Origin: an uncultured Poribacteria bacterium
GTDB lineage: Bacteria; Poribacteria; WGA-4E; WGA-3G
DNA length: 64,000 nt
Assembly (NCBI GenBank): GCA_951812525.1
Contig: OX638316.1
Span: forward strand, 744,001-808,000
Reading direction: 5' to 3'
Shown here piece by piece: positions 18,872 to 27,888 of the stretch. The notes beneath the pieces were generated by a model that searched no databases, had not been told where the DNA came from, and worked only from the letters and a program-made list of their open reading frames with translations. A program made the position numbers and the translations under genes. How positions within the stretch are numbered: position 1 is the stretch's first letter; the number at the start of each line of letters is the position of its first letter.

Positions 18872-19822
18872 ATGGAAATAAAAAATGTTCGGGATTATCA
18901 CTATCTTATTGTAGGAGGCACCACAAAAGCAGCAACAACGTCGCTGTTTACCTATCTTGCCGACCATCCGGCTATTTGCGCCGCCACCTATAAAGAGACC
19001 CGTTTTTTCCTCAGTGCCGATTATCCTCTCCCCTCAAAATATCGATACAGAGAAGATGAACAAGGAGGAAATGTAGAAGACTACGACCTCCTATTTCCTA
19101 ACCGTGATGAAAAGCAACTACGTGTTGAGTCAACGCCGGACTACCTGTATTGCGACAAGGCGCGTGAGAGAATCGCAGCATCACTGCCTCACGCGAAGTT
19201 GGTCTTTAGTCTTCGTGAACCGATTTCAAGATTAATTTCGTGGTATCGGTTCGCACAACAAATCGACAAATTACCACAAACCCTAAGCTTCGACGCGTAC
19301 GTCGAATTGCTTTTCACGTCCACAGCGCAAGAAGAACAGCACTTGCAAACACTCCAACAAGGCTGTTATACTATCTATTTGGAACGCTATTTTAATCAAC
19401 TCGGTCCAGAACGCATCCACACTCTCTTTTATGAGGAACTGGCAGCGCAACCGTCGAATGTTATGGCGGATTTATGTAACTTCGCTGGCATAGATACCGG
19501 TTTTTATAACGATTACGCCTTTAAGGTGACAAACCGCTCTGAGAACATGAAAAATTCCGAGCTGCATCGGAAATATCGAGACCTCCGATTTCGACTGCGG
19601 CAATGGACGCATAACAAACCGATCATTCATACGCCATTACGGACCATCAGAAAGACAATCGAACCGCTCTATCTCCGTTTAAACACACAACCGAATCAGA
19701 AAATTCAGATGTCAGAAGAGACACAACACCGCTTAATCGATTACTACAAACCTGACGTTCATGCCCTTAGCAAATTGATTGGGAAATCGCCACCATGGAA
19801 CCTTTCGGAAAAATCCAACTGA
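18872..19822 (+). CDS. Sulfotransferase 1 of the polysaccharide locus
   Basis: A 316-residue PAPS-dependent sulfotransferase. The 5'-phosphosulfate-binding loop is GGTTKAATTSLF near residues 15-26, and the 3'-phosphate motif is FSLREPISRLISWYR. It resembles sulfotransferases acting on sugars, including heparan-type enzymes. I start it at ATG 18872, after the flippase ends; the longer frame from 18746 runs inside the flippase gene and its extra residues look unnatural. Its end overlaps the next sulfotransferase by 28 bases. Acceptor is unknown but is probably the glycan made here. Confidence 0.85.
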   Translation: MEIKNVRDYHYLIVGGTTKAATTSLFTYLADHPAICAATYKETRFFLSADYPLPSKYRYREDEQGGNVEDYDLLFPNRDEKQLRVESTPDYLYCDKARERIAASLPHAKLVFSLREPISRLISWYRFAQQIDKLPQTLSFDAYVELLFTSTAQEEQHLQTLQQGCYTIYLERYFNQLGPERIHTLFYEELAAQPSNVMADLCNFAGIDTGFYNDYAFKVTNRSENMKNSELHRKYRDLRFRLRQWTHNKPIIHTPLRTIRKTIEPLYLRLNTQPNQKIQMSEETQHRLIDYYKPDVHALSKLIGKSPPWNLSEKSN

Positions 19823-20721
19823 TGATTGTTGGCGCACAAAAATCGGGGACATCCTCGCTACTCCGCTACTTAGCCCAACATCCAGATATTCACACACATG
19901 CCCAGTCAGAGCTGACCTTCTTCCTTCAAGAACGTGAACACACACGAGGATATGAATGGGCTTTTGCGAAGTACTTTGCGGGAGATACCTCACATGATGA
20001 AATCAAAGATAAACATCTCATTGCGAAAAATGTGATGGTAATGCATTCACCTGAAGTTATGCAACGGATTTATGAACACAATCCTGAGATGCACCTTGTA
20101 GTCCTCCTGCGGGAACCTGTCGCGCGCGCCTACTCCGCCTATTGGTGGGCTCGACGGAGAGGTTGGGAAAACATCAAAACTTATGAAGAAGCACTCTATG
20201 CTGAGGCAGCACGTCTGAACGAAGGCTGGTTTAAATGGCGACAATGTGCCTATCAGTACAACGGTATCTATCACCCGCATGTCAAAAATTTGATAGATTT
20301 ATTTGGTTCAAACCGCGTTCACTGCTTCCTAACCGATGATTTAAAGGAAAATGCTGAAACTATGTGTCAGCAAATTTTTAATCACATCGGTATCCACTCG
20401 GATTTCAAGTCTTCAATAGGTGAACGATATAACCAAGCCACTATGCCGCGTTCCGAAGGATTTAACTTTCTTTTTACGCAATTTCTGGCTTCCCACAACC
20501 CATTGAGAAGGGCAATCAGAAAACTCGTGCCGGATGCCGCCGCCTATAAATTGAGAAAAGCCATTCTCGACTGGAATGAAAGACCTCAAAGTGATGCGAA
20601 TTGGACACCGCCCCCGCTCAATCCGCAAACGCGCCAGCGACAGACGGTGTATTTTAAACCGCATAACGAACAATTAGCTGAATTACTGGACAGAGATCTC
20701 TCCGCTTGGTATGGCGATTAG
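19795..20721 (+). CDS. Sulfotransferase 2 of the polysaccharide locus
   Basis: A 308-residue PAPS-dependent sulfotransferase. The PAPS loop GAQKSGTSSL is at residues 13-22 and the 3'-phosphate-binding segment LLREPVARAYSAYW near 102. The C-terminal YFKPHNEQLAELL is a typical end for carbohydrate sulfotransferases such as the NDST-like group. It overlaps the 3' end of sulfotransferase 1, so the two are translated from one message. Confidence 0.88.
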   Translation: MEPFGKIQLMIVGAQKSGTSSLLRYLAQHPDIHTHAQSELTFFLQEREHTRGYEWAFAKYFAGDTSHDEIKDKHLIAKNVMVMHSPEVMQRIYEHNPEMHLVVLLREPVARAYSAYWWARRRGWENIKTYEEALYAEAARLNEGWFKWRQCAYQYNGIYHPHVKNLIDLFGSNRVHCFLTDDLKENAETMCQQIFNHIGIHSDFKSSIGERYNQATMPRSEGFNFLFTQFLASHNPLRRAIRKLVPDAAAYKLRKAILDWNERPQSDANWTPPPLNPQTRQRQTVYFKPHNEQLAELLDRDLSAWYGD

Positions 20722-20791
20722 CCATCAGTAAGACATGTAGCAGTTGGGAACGGCTTTACCATACAAACAAACTGCTGACCACTGATAGCCA
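20719..20791. repeat. Dispersed intergenic repeat, copy 3 (degenerate)
   Basis: Contains AGCCATCAGTAAGACA near its start and CTGCTGACCACTGATAGCC near its end, the same words as in copies 1 and 5. It fills the gap up to the ATG at 20799. Confidence 0.4.
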
Positions 20792-20798
20792 TAGAAAA

Positions 20799-22160
20799 AT
20801 GATTTACTTTTTGACTGGATACGTCGCTTTTGAAGAATTTATACTGAAGTTCTTACCGGTTAGCGATGCCATTTATTCCTATTTAAGATTCTTCGGCGAA
20901 ATGCTCATTTATGTGGCTTTTGGGAAACTCGTTATCCATAAACTCTACCGAGGTATCCCTTTCGTCAAAACAGCAATCGACTTACCGATTATTGGGTTTT
21001 ATAGTGTCGTCCTACTCTCAATATTAGTCAACGGGTCACCCCTGATAGGCAGCCTCTATAATATCCGCCCATTTGCGCGCTATATTGTACTGTTCTATCT
21101 TGTCGCGAACTCCAATCTATCAGAGAGACGAATTACAGTTCTTTTGCGGATGATTCTCGGTGTTGGCATCTTTCAAATCGCTGCAGGTGTGGTTCAGTGG
21201 ATCGGAGGACCCGCTGCATTCAACTTCTTTTTGCCGCGCGAATCAACGCTTACCATAGGCGGATTCTCAAAAGAATACAGGTTGCTTGAACTCGGTAGAG
21301 AAATTGGTAGCGTCTATGGAACTTTGGGCGATACAGTGATTTACGGGGTCTTCATGATCCTCGTTCTGGTCGTCTACCTGTCACGTATTAGGCGACTCGA
21401 GTACCTGAATTTGCTCGGTGCGGCGATGCTGTTTTTCTTTATAGCGCGTTCGTACTCGCGCGCTGCCACCTTCTCGGCACTTCTTGCCGGTGGTGCATGG
21501 TACTACTTCCATTACGGTTGGAAAAAGACCCTCCGTTTAGCATTAACAACAGTACTGATATTCGGACTCGTTTTAGCAATAGTAAATCCGTTCAACCTTG
21601 AATACATAAACCCGCGTAAGGCAAGGGTTGGACTTGTGGGCAACGTAACAGGTGTGTTCTCCGGTTCCTACGTCCGCGTCGCACAAAAACAACGACTTGG
21701 GGCATTAATTGGGAATGTCCCAACAGTTCTCGTGAATAAACCGATCTTAGGCTACGGTGCCGACCAAAACACCACGATTGACAGACTTAACGCAAGTCAA
21801 CGCTCTTTTCTCCTGAAAATACTCAGCAAGAACGGTTTCAAGGATGTATACTGGGTAGCAATCCTCTGTTTCTATGGTATCCTGGGGTTAATCTTTTTTG
21901 CTTTAATATTTTATCGACTCTTTCGCGCCGCTCTGAACCTTTACAAAAGGTCCGTTAGTACACCGTTAGTTTCATCGCACCTGACACAGCGGATCGCAAT
22001 TATTATGCTCTGTCTTGTTGCCGTTACTGTATTTCTACTTTTCTTCAATCGAACCCTTGAATTCCGAGGGTACGGATTTTACTTCTGGCTTTGTGCAGGT
22101 CTCATGTTCGCCAGCGATAGGTCACTTCCAACTTATAGACCTTTGAGGATCACAATATGA
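20799..22160 (+). CDS. O-antigen ligase/polymerase-like membrane protein
   Basis: A 453-residue polytopic membrane protein with around ten hydrophobic segments and a large loop near residues 270-350. The layout and conserved patches (YNIRPFARYIVLFYL, IARSYSRAATFSALLAGG, ILGYGADQNT) fit the Wzy/WaaL (O-antigen ligase, PF04932-like) family, which polymerises or ligates lipid-linked glycan on the periplasmic side. The start at 20799 follows repeat copy 3; the longer frame from 20706 would translate that repeat. Its stop overlaps the next gene by ATGA. Confidence 0.8.
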   Translation: MIYFLTGYVAFEEFILKFLPVSDAIYSYLRFFGEMLIYVAFGKLVIHKLYRGIPFVKTAIDLPIIGFYSVVLLSILVNGSPLIGSLYNIRPFARYIVLFYLVANSNLSERRITVLLRMILGVGIFQIAAGVVQWIGGPAAFNFFLPRESTLTIGGFSKEYRLLELGREIGSVYGTLGDTVIYGVFMILVLVVYLSRIRRLEYLNLLGAAMLFFFIARSYSRAATFSALLAGGAWYYFHYGWKKTLRLALTTVLIFGLVLAIVNPFNLEYINPRKARVGLVGNVTGVFSGSYVRVAQKQRLGALIGNVPTVLVNKPILGYGADQNTTIDRLNASQRSFLLKILSKNGFKDVYWVAILCFYGILGLIFFALIFYRLFRAALNLYKRSVSTPLVSSHLTQRIAIIMLCLVAVTVFLLFFNRTLEFRGYGFYFWLCAGLMFASDRSLPTYRPLRITI

Positions 22161-23887
22161 AGTTTCTTTTAATAGCTGTCAGCCATCAGTTGTCAGTCGT
22201 TAGTAAGAAGGGGCTTGTGCAAGTCAAACCCCTCTTTAACCGAAAGCCGAAACGCCGAGATCCCCATAGCGAACAGCGTACGGGGCATAGCCGAAAACTA
22301 TTCATCTGTAATGTCTGTCTGAGCTTGTTAGGACTGATAATGCTGTTTTCCAACATCGGATGTCGAGAGGAAAAGCCACCACCAGAGGCCCTTCGCTTAG
22401 AAATTGACACACACACTGGACAACCACTCCGCCATGCGCTCTATGGGTTCAACACAAACATGATAAGCGGTGATTATGGCTACCTTGATGATGATTTCGT
22501 CACCCTAACTAAGACACTTGCTCCGAAGACTTTACGGTTCCCTGGTGGCACAGTGGGCAACTTTTATCATTGGGAACACGAAGGCTTTCTTGAGAGCGAA
22601 ATGGACTCAACCCTCAATCCAAAACTTAATAAACGAAACAAAGATAATTACGTTAAACTACAGAGGCGAAGGAATGGCAAAATCGCTTTTGACGACTTTA
22701 TGCAGTTGTGCGATACACTACATATAACACCTGTCGTTGTTGTGAACTTATGGACAGGCAGTCCAGAAGAGAGCGCAGGATGGGTTCGCTATGCTAAAGG
22801 CAAGGGATATCAAGTTACGCATTGGGAACTCGGAAACGAGTATTACCTGCCACACTACCTTAACAAATATCGTACGGTTGATGCCTATATCGCCGAAGCC
22901 AAGAAACATGCCGCAGCGATGAAAGCCGTTAATCCAGATATAAAGGTGTCCGTCTGTGCCACACCGCTCGGATTCCACAAAGAAGGATGGTTGGTAAAAA
23001 GGCAGCAGCGAAAATGGGACGAGGGTCTTGCAGCAGACAGCAGTTTTTATGACGCCTACACCGTTCACGCCTATGCCTACAAAGCAGTTCAAAAAAAAGA
23101 GATAGAGGAGATGCGCTGCTACCTCATGGGATGGATTCACTTCGGTTTCACAGAGGCACTCGACTACTATCAAAAGCTATTTCCAAATAAGGAAATGTGG
23201 ATAACTGAATGGAATATTGCTAATCCTGCGAACCGCGTGGCAAACACACAACTTCATGCGATGTATGTCGGCGATTTTTTTCTTAAGATGCTAACGATGC
23301 CTAATGTCACACAGGCAAACTTCCACGTCATCACCGGTCCTGGTAAAGGATTTCCCGTATTTTCTCCGATAACACCCGTAACACCCGGTACTTTTTGGAA
23401 ATATGGTGGTGAACCAGAATCGGATTTCGGTAGTACTATCCGACGTACCGTCTATCCTGCTTTTCAACTCATCGGTGAAGCATTTACGCAGGCAGACACA
23501 CAATTTACCGCGTCAGTCCAAAATCACCCACCTCTTGAAGGTGCTATGACATACGCAAAGAAACAGATGCCCGGTATTCAGGCACAAGCCATCGGTAAGA
23601 AAAATGACTCGAACGGAACGGAATACCTTGCTATTCTCGTCAGCAATCGTACAGGCGAACAACACATCCCACATCTCGTGATTGATGGCAAATATTACAA
23701 AGGCAGCGTCACCTATCGTTACGTTGCTGATGAAAAACTCAATGCAACAAACGGGGGCAACGCTGAAATGGAAGGATCTGGCGAAATCGAAGTACGTATC
23801 CAAGAATGGTCTGGAGAAGCAATAGAGTGCCTTATCCCTAAAAACAGCTTCGGTGTCTTGACACTCTTAGGTGAAAAAAGAGAATGA
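22157..23887 (+). CDS. Glycoside hydrolase (clan GH-A-like) lipoprotein
   Basis: A 576-residue predicted lipoprotein. A hydrophobic stretch (about 48-66) ends in SNIGC with Cys69. The TIM-barrel-like part starts LRFPGGTVGNFYHWEH and carries ELGNEYY (candidate acid/base Glu228) and WITEWN (candidate nucleophile Glu351), the pattern of GH39/51/79-type alpha-L-arabinofuranosidase or glucuronidase-like enzymes. It could trim or edit the polysaccharide made here. The start is fixed by GAGG and a 4-base ATGA overlap with the previous gene. As a result, residues about 6-42 are a translated copy of the dispersed repeat, giving an unusually long region before the signal peptide. Confidence 0.82.
   Translation: MKFLLIAVSHQLSVVSKKGLVQVKPLFNRKPKRRDPHSEQRTGHSRKLFICNVCLSLLGLIMLFSNIGCREEKPPPEALRLEIDTHTGQPLRHALYGFNTNMISGDYGYLDDDFVTLTKTLAPKTLRFPGGTVGNFYHWEHEGFLESEMDSTLNPKLNKRNKDNYVKLQRRRNGKIAFDDFMQLCDTLHITPVVVVNLWTGSPEESAGWVRYAKGKGYQVTHWELGNEYYLPHYLNKYRTVDAYIAEAKKHAAAMKAVNPDIKVSVCATPLGFHKEGWLVKRQQRKWDEGLAADSSFYDAYTVHAYAYKAVQKKEIEEMRCYLMGWIHFGFTEALDYYQKLFPNKEMWITEWNIANPANRVANTQLHAMYVGDFFLKMLTMPNVTQANFHVITGPGKGFPVFSPITPVTPGTFWKYGGEPESDFGSTIRRTVYPAFQLIGEAFTQADTQFTASVQNHPPLEGAMTYAKKQMPGIQAQAIGKKNDSNGTEYLAILVSNRTGEQHIPHLVIDGKYYKGSVTYRYVADEKLNATNGGNAEMEGSGEIEVRIQEWSGEAIECLIPKNSFGVLTLLGEKRE
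22172..22282. repeat. Dispersed repeat, copy 4, inside a coding sequence
   Basis: AGCTGTCAGCCATCAG, AGTTGTCAGTCG, then TTAACCGAAAGCCGAAACGC and CCATAGC, matching the order in copy 2. Unlike the other copies it lies within a reading frame, between the start codon and signal peptide of the glycoside hydrolase. Confidence 0.6.
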
Positions 23888-24900
23888 TATTTGTTGTCGG
23901 TAACAGTCGCAGCGGCACAACGATGATGGGACGGATTCTAGGAAAACACCCGGACATTTACACCTTCGGCGAACTCCATTTCTTTGGACAGTTATGTGCC
24001 CCACCGTTTTCGTCTGAGCTACGTCCAGTAGATGCAGCAAAACTCACTGCAGAACTATGCTGCGTCCAACAGGAAGGCTATCGCACGCATGGCGACTCAC
24101 GTCGTTTCCTAAAAGACGCAGAGGTGTTTCTTAAGGGTTTAACTCCGTATCCTGAAACACCAGCACACCTCTTTTCAGCGTTTCTCCACCATGAAACAAC
24201 CAAGCATGATAAGAGCATACCGTGCGATCAGACACCGCGTAACGTATTTTATATTCAGGATATTCTCGAACTTTATCCAGAGGCACGAATCATCAATATG
24301 ATCCGCGATCCGCGCGATGTACTGTTATCCCAAAAGCGAAAGTGGAAGCGCCGATTCCTCGGTGGTAGCGATATGCCTGTGAAAGAGACACTCCGTGATT
24401 GGATCAACTATCACCCAATCACCATCAGTCACATCTGGCGCACCGCAGTCAACGCTGCGGACCAATTTGCAAAGCACGAACGGGTTGCCTCCATCTACTT
24501 TGAGGAACTCCTTGGACATCCAGAAACCACAGTCAAACGCATCTGTAACTTTGCTAATATATCTTACACCAATACAATGCTTCAAGTTCCACAGGTCGGA
24601 TCCTCAGTCGCTGAAGATCAACCGCAGCAGCTCGGTATAAACCCACATCGAGCACATAGTTGGCAAGATGGGGAACTCAGTTCCTCTGAAATTTACCTCA
24701 ACCAGACGATAACAGCAGTGCTCATGAAAAAGCATAACTATACCCCTGCGTCAATTCAGCCCAATATTGTGAGCTTGGCACTTCACCTATTGACATTTCC
24801 TATAAAATTAGGAGGCGCGTTCCTCTGTAATCTCGACCGCATGAAGAATATCCGCCAAACGCTAAAAAGACGCCTTTTCAATCATGCCCAGTCCACGTGA
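23884..24900 (+). CDS. Sulfotransferase 3 of the polysaccharide locus
   Basis: A 338-residue sulfotransferase with the PAPS loop GNSRSGTTMMG at residues 6-16 and the 3'-phosphate motif MIRDPRDVLLS near 139. This branch (RSGTT loop at the extreme N-terminus, acidic GELHFF after it) differs from sulfotransferases 1 and 2, so it may modify another position or residue. It overlaps the glycoside hydrolase gene by ATGA, so the two are coupled. Confidence 0.86.
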   Translation: MIFVVGNSRSGTTMMGRILGKHPDIYTFGELHFFGQLCAPPFSSELRPVDAAKLTAELCCVQQEGYRTHGDSRRFLKDAEVFLKGLTPYPETPAHLFSAFLHHETTKHDKSIPCDQTPRNVFYIQDILELYPEARIINMIRDPRDVLLSQKRKWKRRFLGGSDMPVKETLRDWINYHPITISHIWRTAVNAADQFAKHERVASIYFEELLGHPETTVKRICNFANISYTNTMLQVPQVGSSVAEDQPQQLGINPHRAHSWQDGELSSSEIYLNQTITAVLMKKHNYTPASIQPNIVSLALHLLTFPIKLGGAFLCNLDRMKNIRQTLKRRLFNHAQST

Positions 24901-24938
24901 AACAAGAACCTGACCAACAAAAAGATTAAAGAAAAGAT

Positions 24939-25949
24939 ATGATTGCACAGATAGATCCACTTTATATCAAAACACGCCCGACGAAGGTGCTAACACGCCT
25001 CATGAGTTACGCTTTCTTTGAAGGACGTCCCGTAACGACGAAAGGACGTTGGATAAACCCTCTCGTTTTTTCCATTCTGAAATCGGTCGCCGCAAATAAC
25101 AACAGATATAAACCGGTCGAGAAACCGATTTTTATCTTAGGCACCGGAAGGAGTGGAACCACAATACTCGGTATCGTCCTCTCGATGCACAGAGATGTCG
25201 GCTACCTCAATGAACCGAAAGCGATGTGGCATCTCATCCACCCACACGAAGACATCATCGGGAATTATAGTCAAAGTCACGCAAAATATCGCCTCACTGC
25301 AGAAGATGCGACAGACGAAATGCGACGATGTGCGGCACAGATGTTCGGTGCTTATTTGACAACAACCCGTTCGGAACGTCTCGTCGATAAATATCCAGAA
25401 CTTATCTTTAGGGTAGATTTCGTCCGTGCTCTATTTCCTGACGCACGCTTTATCTTTCTGGTGCGAAATGGATGGGATACATGCCACTCTATTGCAGCCT
25501 GGTCAAAGCGACTCGGTGTTCACGCCAATGGAGAGAAACACGATTGGTGGGGTGTTGAGGACCGGAAGTGGCGATTCTTAGTCGAACAACTCGTTAAAAC
25601 AGATACTGCCCTCTCTGCGATTGCCGATAAAGTTGAACATTTCGAGCGACATCTGGACAGAGCCGCCGTAGAATGGATAATCACCATGCAGGAAGGGATC
25701 CGCTTAATGGAAACCTTTCCCGAGTGTACCCACTTTGTCCGTTTCGAGGATTTAACAGCGACACCAGATGAAACGCTCTCTGCACTATGCGACTTCTGTG
25801 AACTGCCAACGGATAACACATTCCGAGAATATGCTCGGCAGACACTGCATCCCGTGCCAGCACGAAAACCATTTGATATTCAACCGGAAATCGCCCCTAT
25901 GTTCCACGAAACCATGGAAAAATTACAGTTTCCTAACGCTCAAACTTAA
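24939..25949 (+). CDS. Sulfotransferase 4 of the polysaccharide locus
   Basis: A 336-residue sulfotransferase with PAPS loop GTGRSGTTILG near residues 68-78 and 3'-phosphate region FLVRNGWDTCHSIAAW. It has about 65 residues ahead of the loop, unlike its neighbour. Downstream WEFxED-type features are replaced by HFVRFEDLTATPDETL, common in this family. The fourth sulfotransferase in 7 kb, which strongly suggests a multiply sulfated product. Confidence 0.86.
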   Translation: MIAQIDPLYIKTRPTKVLTRLMSYAFFEGRPVTTKGRWINPLVFSILKSVAANNNRYKPVEKPIFILGTGRSGTTILGIVLSMHRDVGYLNEPKAMWHLIHPHEDIIGNYSQSHAKYRLTAEDATDEMRRCAAQMFGAYLTTTRSERLVDKYPELIFRVDFVRALFPDARFIFLVRNGWDTCHSIAAWSKRLGVHANGEKHDWWGVEDRKWRFLVEQLVKTDTALSAIADKVEHFERHLDRAAVEWIITMQEGIRLMETFPECTHFVRFEDLTATPDETLSALCDFCELPTDNTFREYARQTLHPVPARKPFDIQPEIAPMFHETMEKLQFPNAQT

Positions 25950-26005
25950 AAACTTTTAACACTATCCACGCTTTGTATCATGCGGAACCCACAAAAGGAC
26001 AGAAA

Positions 26006-27688
26006 ATGAAATTGCGCACACTGTTCACCGTTTTTATTATTACGGCTTTCTGTATTCTCCTTCATACTGAAAAAGCACAAGCCGCTTCGCTCATTAATGT
26101 GCCGCTCAAGTCGGAGCTTTCTGACTTTAATCGTGAAACTTATCGATTTATCCATCGTTTACTTAATAAGCGTGTTCTGCCCGGTATATCACGTGGGTCA
26201 CTGCCGCTTACTCGCAAGCAGGTGGTATCTTATCTATTGGAGGTATATCAGAAACAGGAAAACGGCGAAATCACGTTAAGCACGATTGACCAAGAGCGGT
26301 TAAACGCACTCTTAGCATTTTACCGAGAAGCACTCGAATTTTCCAAGCCTGCTACAGAAAACGGCAGTGAGGCTGCAACACAAATTCCCGATAGTGGTCG
26401 ATTGCACGTAATGACAATGGCAGGTGAAGACTATCGCTTCTCCTTTGATCTAAGGAGCTCACAACGCGTTATCACTCACCTAGTCGATAATCTATCCGAT
26501 GAACAGCCTGTCGAAGGAAACATGTTTGTTACCACCTTCTATCCACACCTATATGGACAGGCAGGGGAAACTTTCGCCTTTACTACGGATGTAGCACACA
26601 GGTTCGTATATGGTGAAATTTTTGACGATTTCTTTCCTGATGAAACAAAAATCAGACAATTGGAGGGCGGACTCAAAAATCGAACGGCGATTAATGCTTA
26701 CCTGAAATTTAACTTACCTTGGTTTGAGTTGCAGCTTGGACAAGACACACTTCAGTGGGGACCTGGCTACCACGACAGTCTATTAATATCTAAAAATCCG
26801 TTAGCCATGGATATGATCAAGTTGCAAGCCAAATACAAATCTGTCACCTTTACCGCATTTACCGGTATATTAGAGGACATGTCGGCAGACATCAATGATA
26901 AGTACATTTCGGGACATAGGGTTGAGGGATATTTTTGGGATCGATTTGGCTTTGGTATCTCTGAAGTCGTTGTCTACGGTAACCGCTTTGAACCAGGATA
27001 TCTCAATCCGGTTAACATCTACCTCATTAACGAACAGCCGATTTCACGGGCAGATGGACGTGTGGATGGCAGCGGCGACAACGTTCTCATGAGTGTTGAT
27101 ATGCGACTGCGTCCCGTAGACGATTTTGAAATTTATGGCGAATTGATGGTTGACGATGGAAACCCTGCAGCGAATTTCAAGCATTGGGATACAAAATTTG
27201 GCATCTTAGGCGGTATATATCTAACAGACCCTTTCGGTATTCCTGATACGGACTTTCAAGCCGAATACGCTTTTATCAATCAATACGCCTATACACACGT
27301 AAATCCGGTAAATGTCTACAAACACTTTACCACACCTATTGGGCATCAGATCGGTTCCGATGCCGATAACCTATGGTTGGAACTGCGTCACCGCTGGACA
27401 GATAGACTTGAAACAGTTTTCGGTTATGAATTAGAACGCCACGGATCAGGCAACATCGATAAGGAGCACCCCGCAGACGCCCCGAAAGATGATACATGGA
27501 CCCCCTTGTCGGGAATTACACAAAGCGAACATCGTCTGTCAGTAGGAGCCAACTGGGTTGTGATTGGAAAGTACTCACTCTATGCTGAATGGACGCGTGT
27601 ATGGCGCCGGAACTTGGGAAATCGCTGGGATGTATACGAAAACGCAAATGAAATCGAAGCCAAATTCCTCACCCGAATTCCATGGTAA
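26006..27688 (+). CDS. Wzi-like capsule assembly outer-membrane protein
   Basis: A 560-residue exported protein with a clear signal peptide (KLRTLFTVFIITAFCILL, cleavage after AQA). The rest alternates in a way expected of an outer-membrane beta-barrel, with WGPGYHDSLLISKNPLAMD and FEIYGELMVDDGN resembling the Wzi family. Wzi is an outer-membrane lectin that anchors capsule at the cell surface. The start at 26006 has AGGACAGAAA before it; the longer frame from 25973 lacks a site. Consistent with this locus making a cell-attached capsule. Confidence 0.75.
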   Translation: MKLRTLFTVFIITAFCILLHTEKAQAASLINVPLKSELSDFNRETYRFIHRLLNKRVLPGISRGSLPLTRKQVVSYLLEVYQKQENGEITLSTIDQERLNALLAFYREALEFSKPATENGSEAATQIPDSGRLHVMTMAGEDYRFSFDLRSSQRVITHLVDNLSDEQPVEGNMFVTTFYPHLYGQAGETFAFTTDVAHRFVYGEIFDDFFPDETKIRQLEGGLKNRTAINAYLKFNLPWFELQLGQDTLQWGPGYHDSLLISKNPLAMDMIKLQAKYKSVTFTAFTGILEDMSADINDKYISGHRVEGYFWDRFGFGISEVVVYGNRFEPGYLNPVNIYLINEQPISRADGRVDGSGDNVLMSVDMRLRPVDDFEIYGELMVDDGNPAANFKHWDTKFGILGGIYLTDPFGIPDTDFQAEYAFINQYAYTHVNPVNVYKHFTTPIGHQIGSDADNLWLELRHRWTDRLETVFGYELERHGSGNIDKEHPADAPKDDTWTPLSGITQSEHRLSVGANWVVIGKYSLYAEWTRVWRRNLGNRWDVYENANEIEAKFLTRIPW

Positions 27689-27767
27689 AAAAAAATGAAG
27701 GTTTATATTCCCTCAATCATCAAAAGGCATAAAGCGTTGTGTACAGGTTGTTCACCTCAAAAAGAAA

Positions 27768-27797
27768 TTGGACTTTTGCGCTTAAAACGGGTATAAT
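27768..27797 (+). promoter_or_regulatory. Sigma-70-type promoter in the polysaccharide locus
   Basis: -35 TTGGAC (27768-27773), 18-base spacer, -10 TATAAT (27792-27797), in the 200-base gap before the glycosyltransferase at 27889. It suggests the locus has at least two transcription units. Confidence 0.65.
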
Positions 27798-27888
27798 ATA
27801 TATAAAACCTAATGTAAAATAAAGGCAAATTGCGCTTTAGCATCACAATTCGGTTTGCAACGTGTATGCGGATGAGGTAAAAACGAGG

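Noticed and set aside
27695-27796. 33-codon frame with a CxxC (CTGC) in the gap after the Wzi-like gene
   Set aside because: It has no ribosome site and overlaps a good promoter (27768-27797). Frames this short are common by chance.
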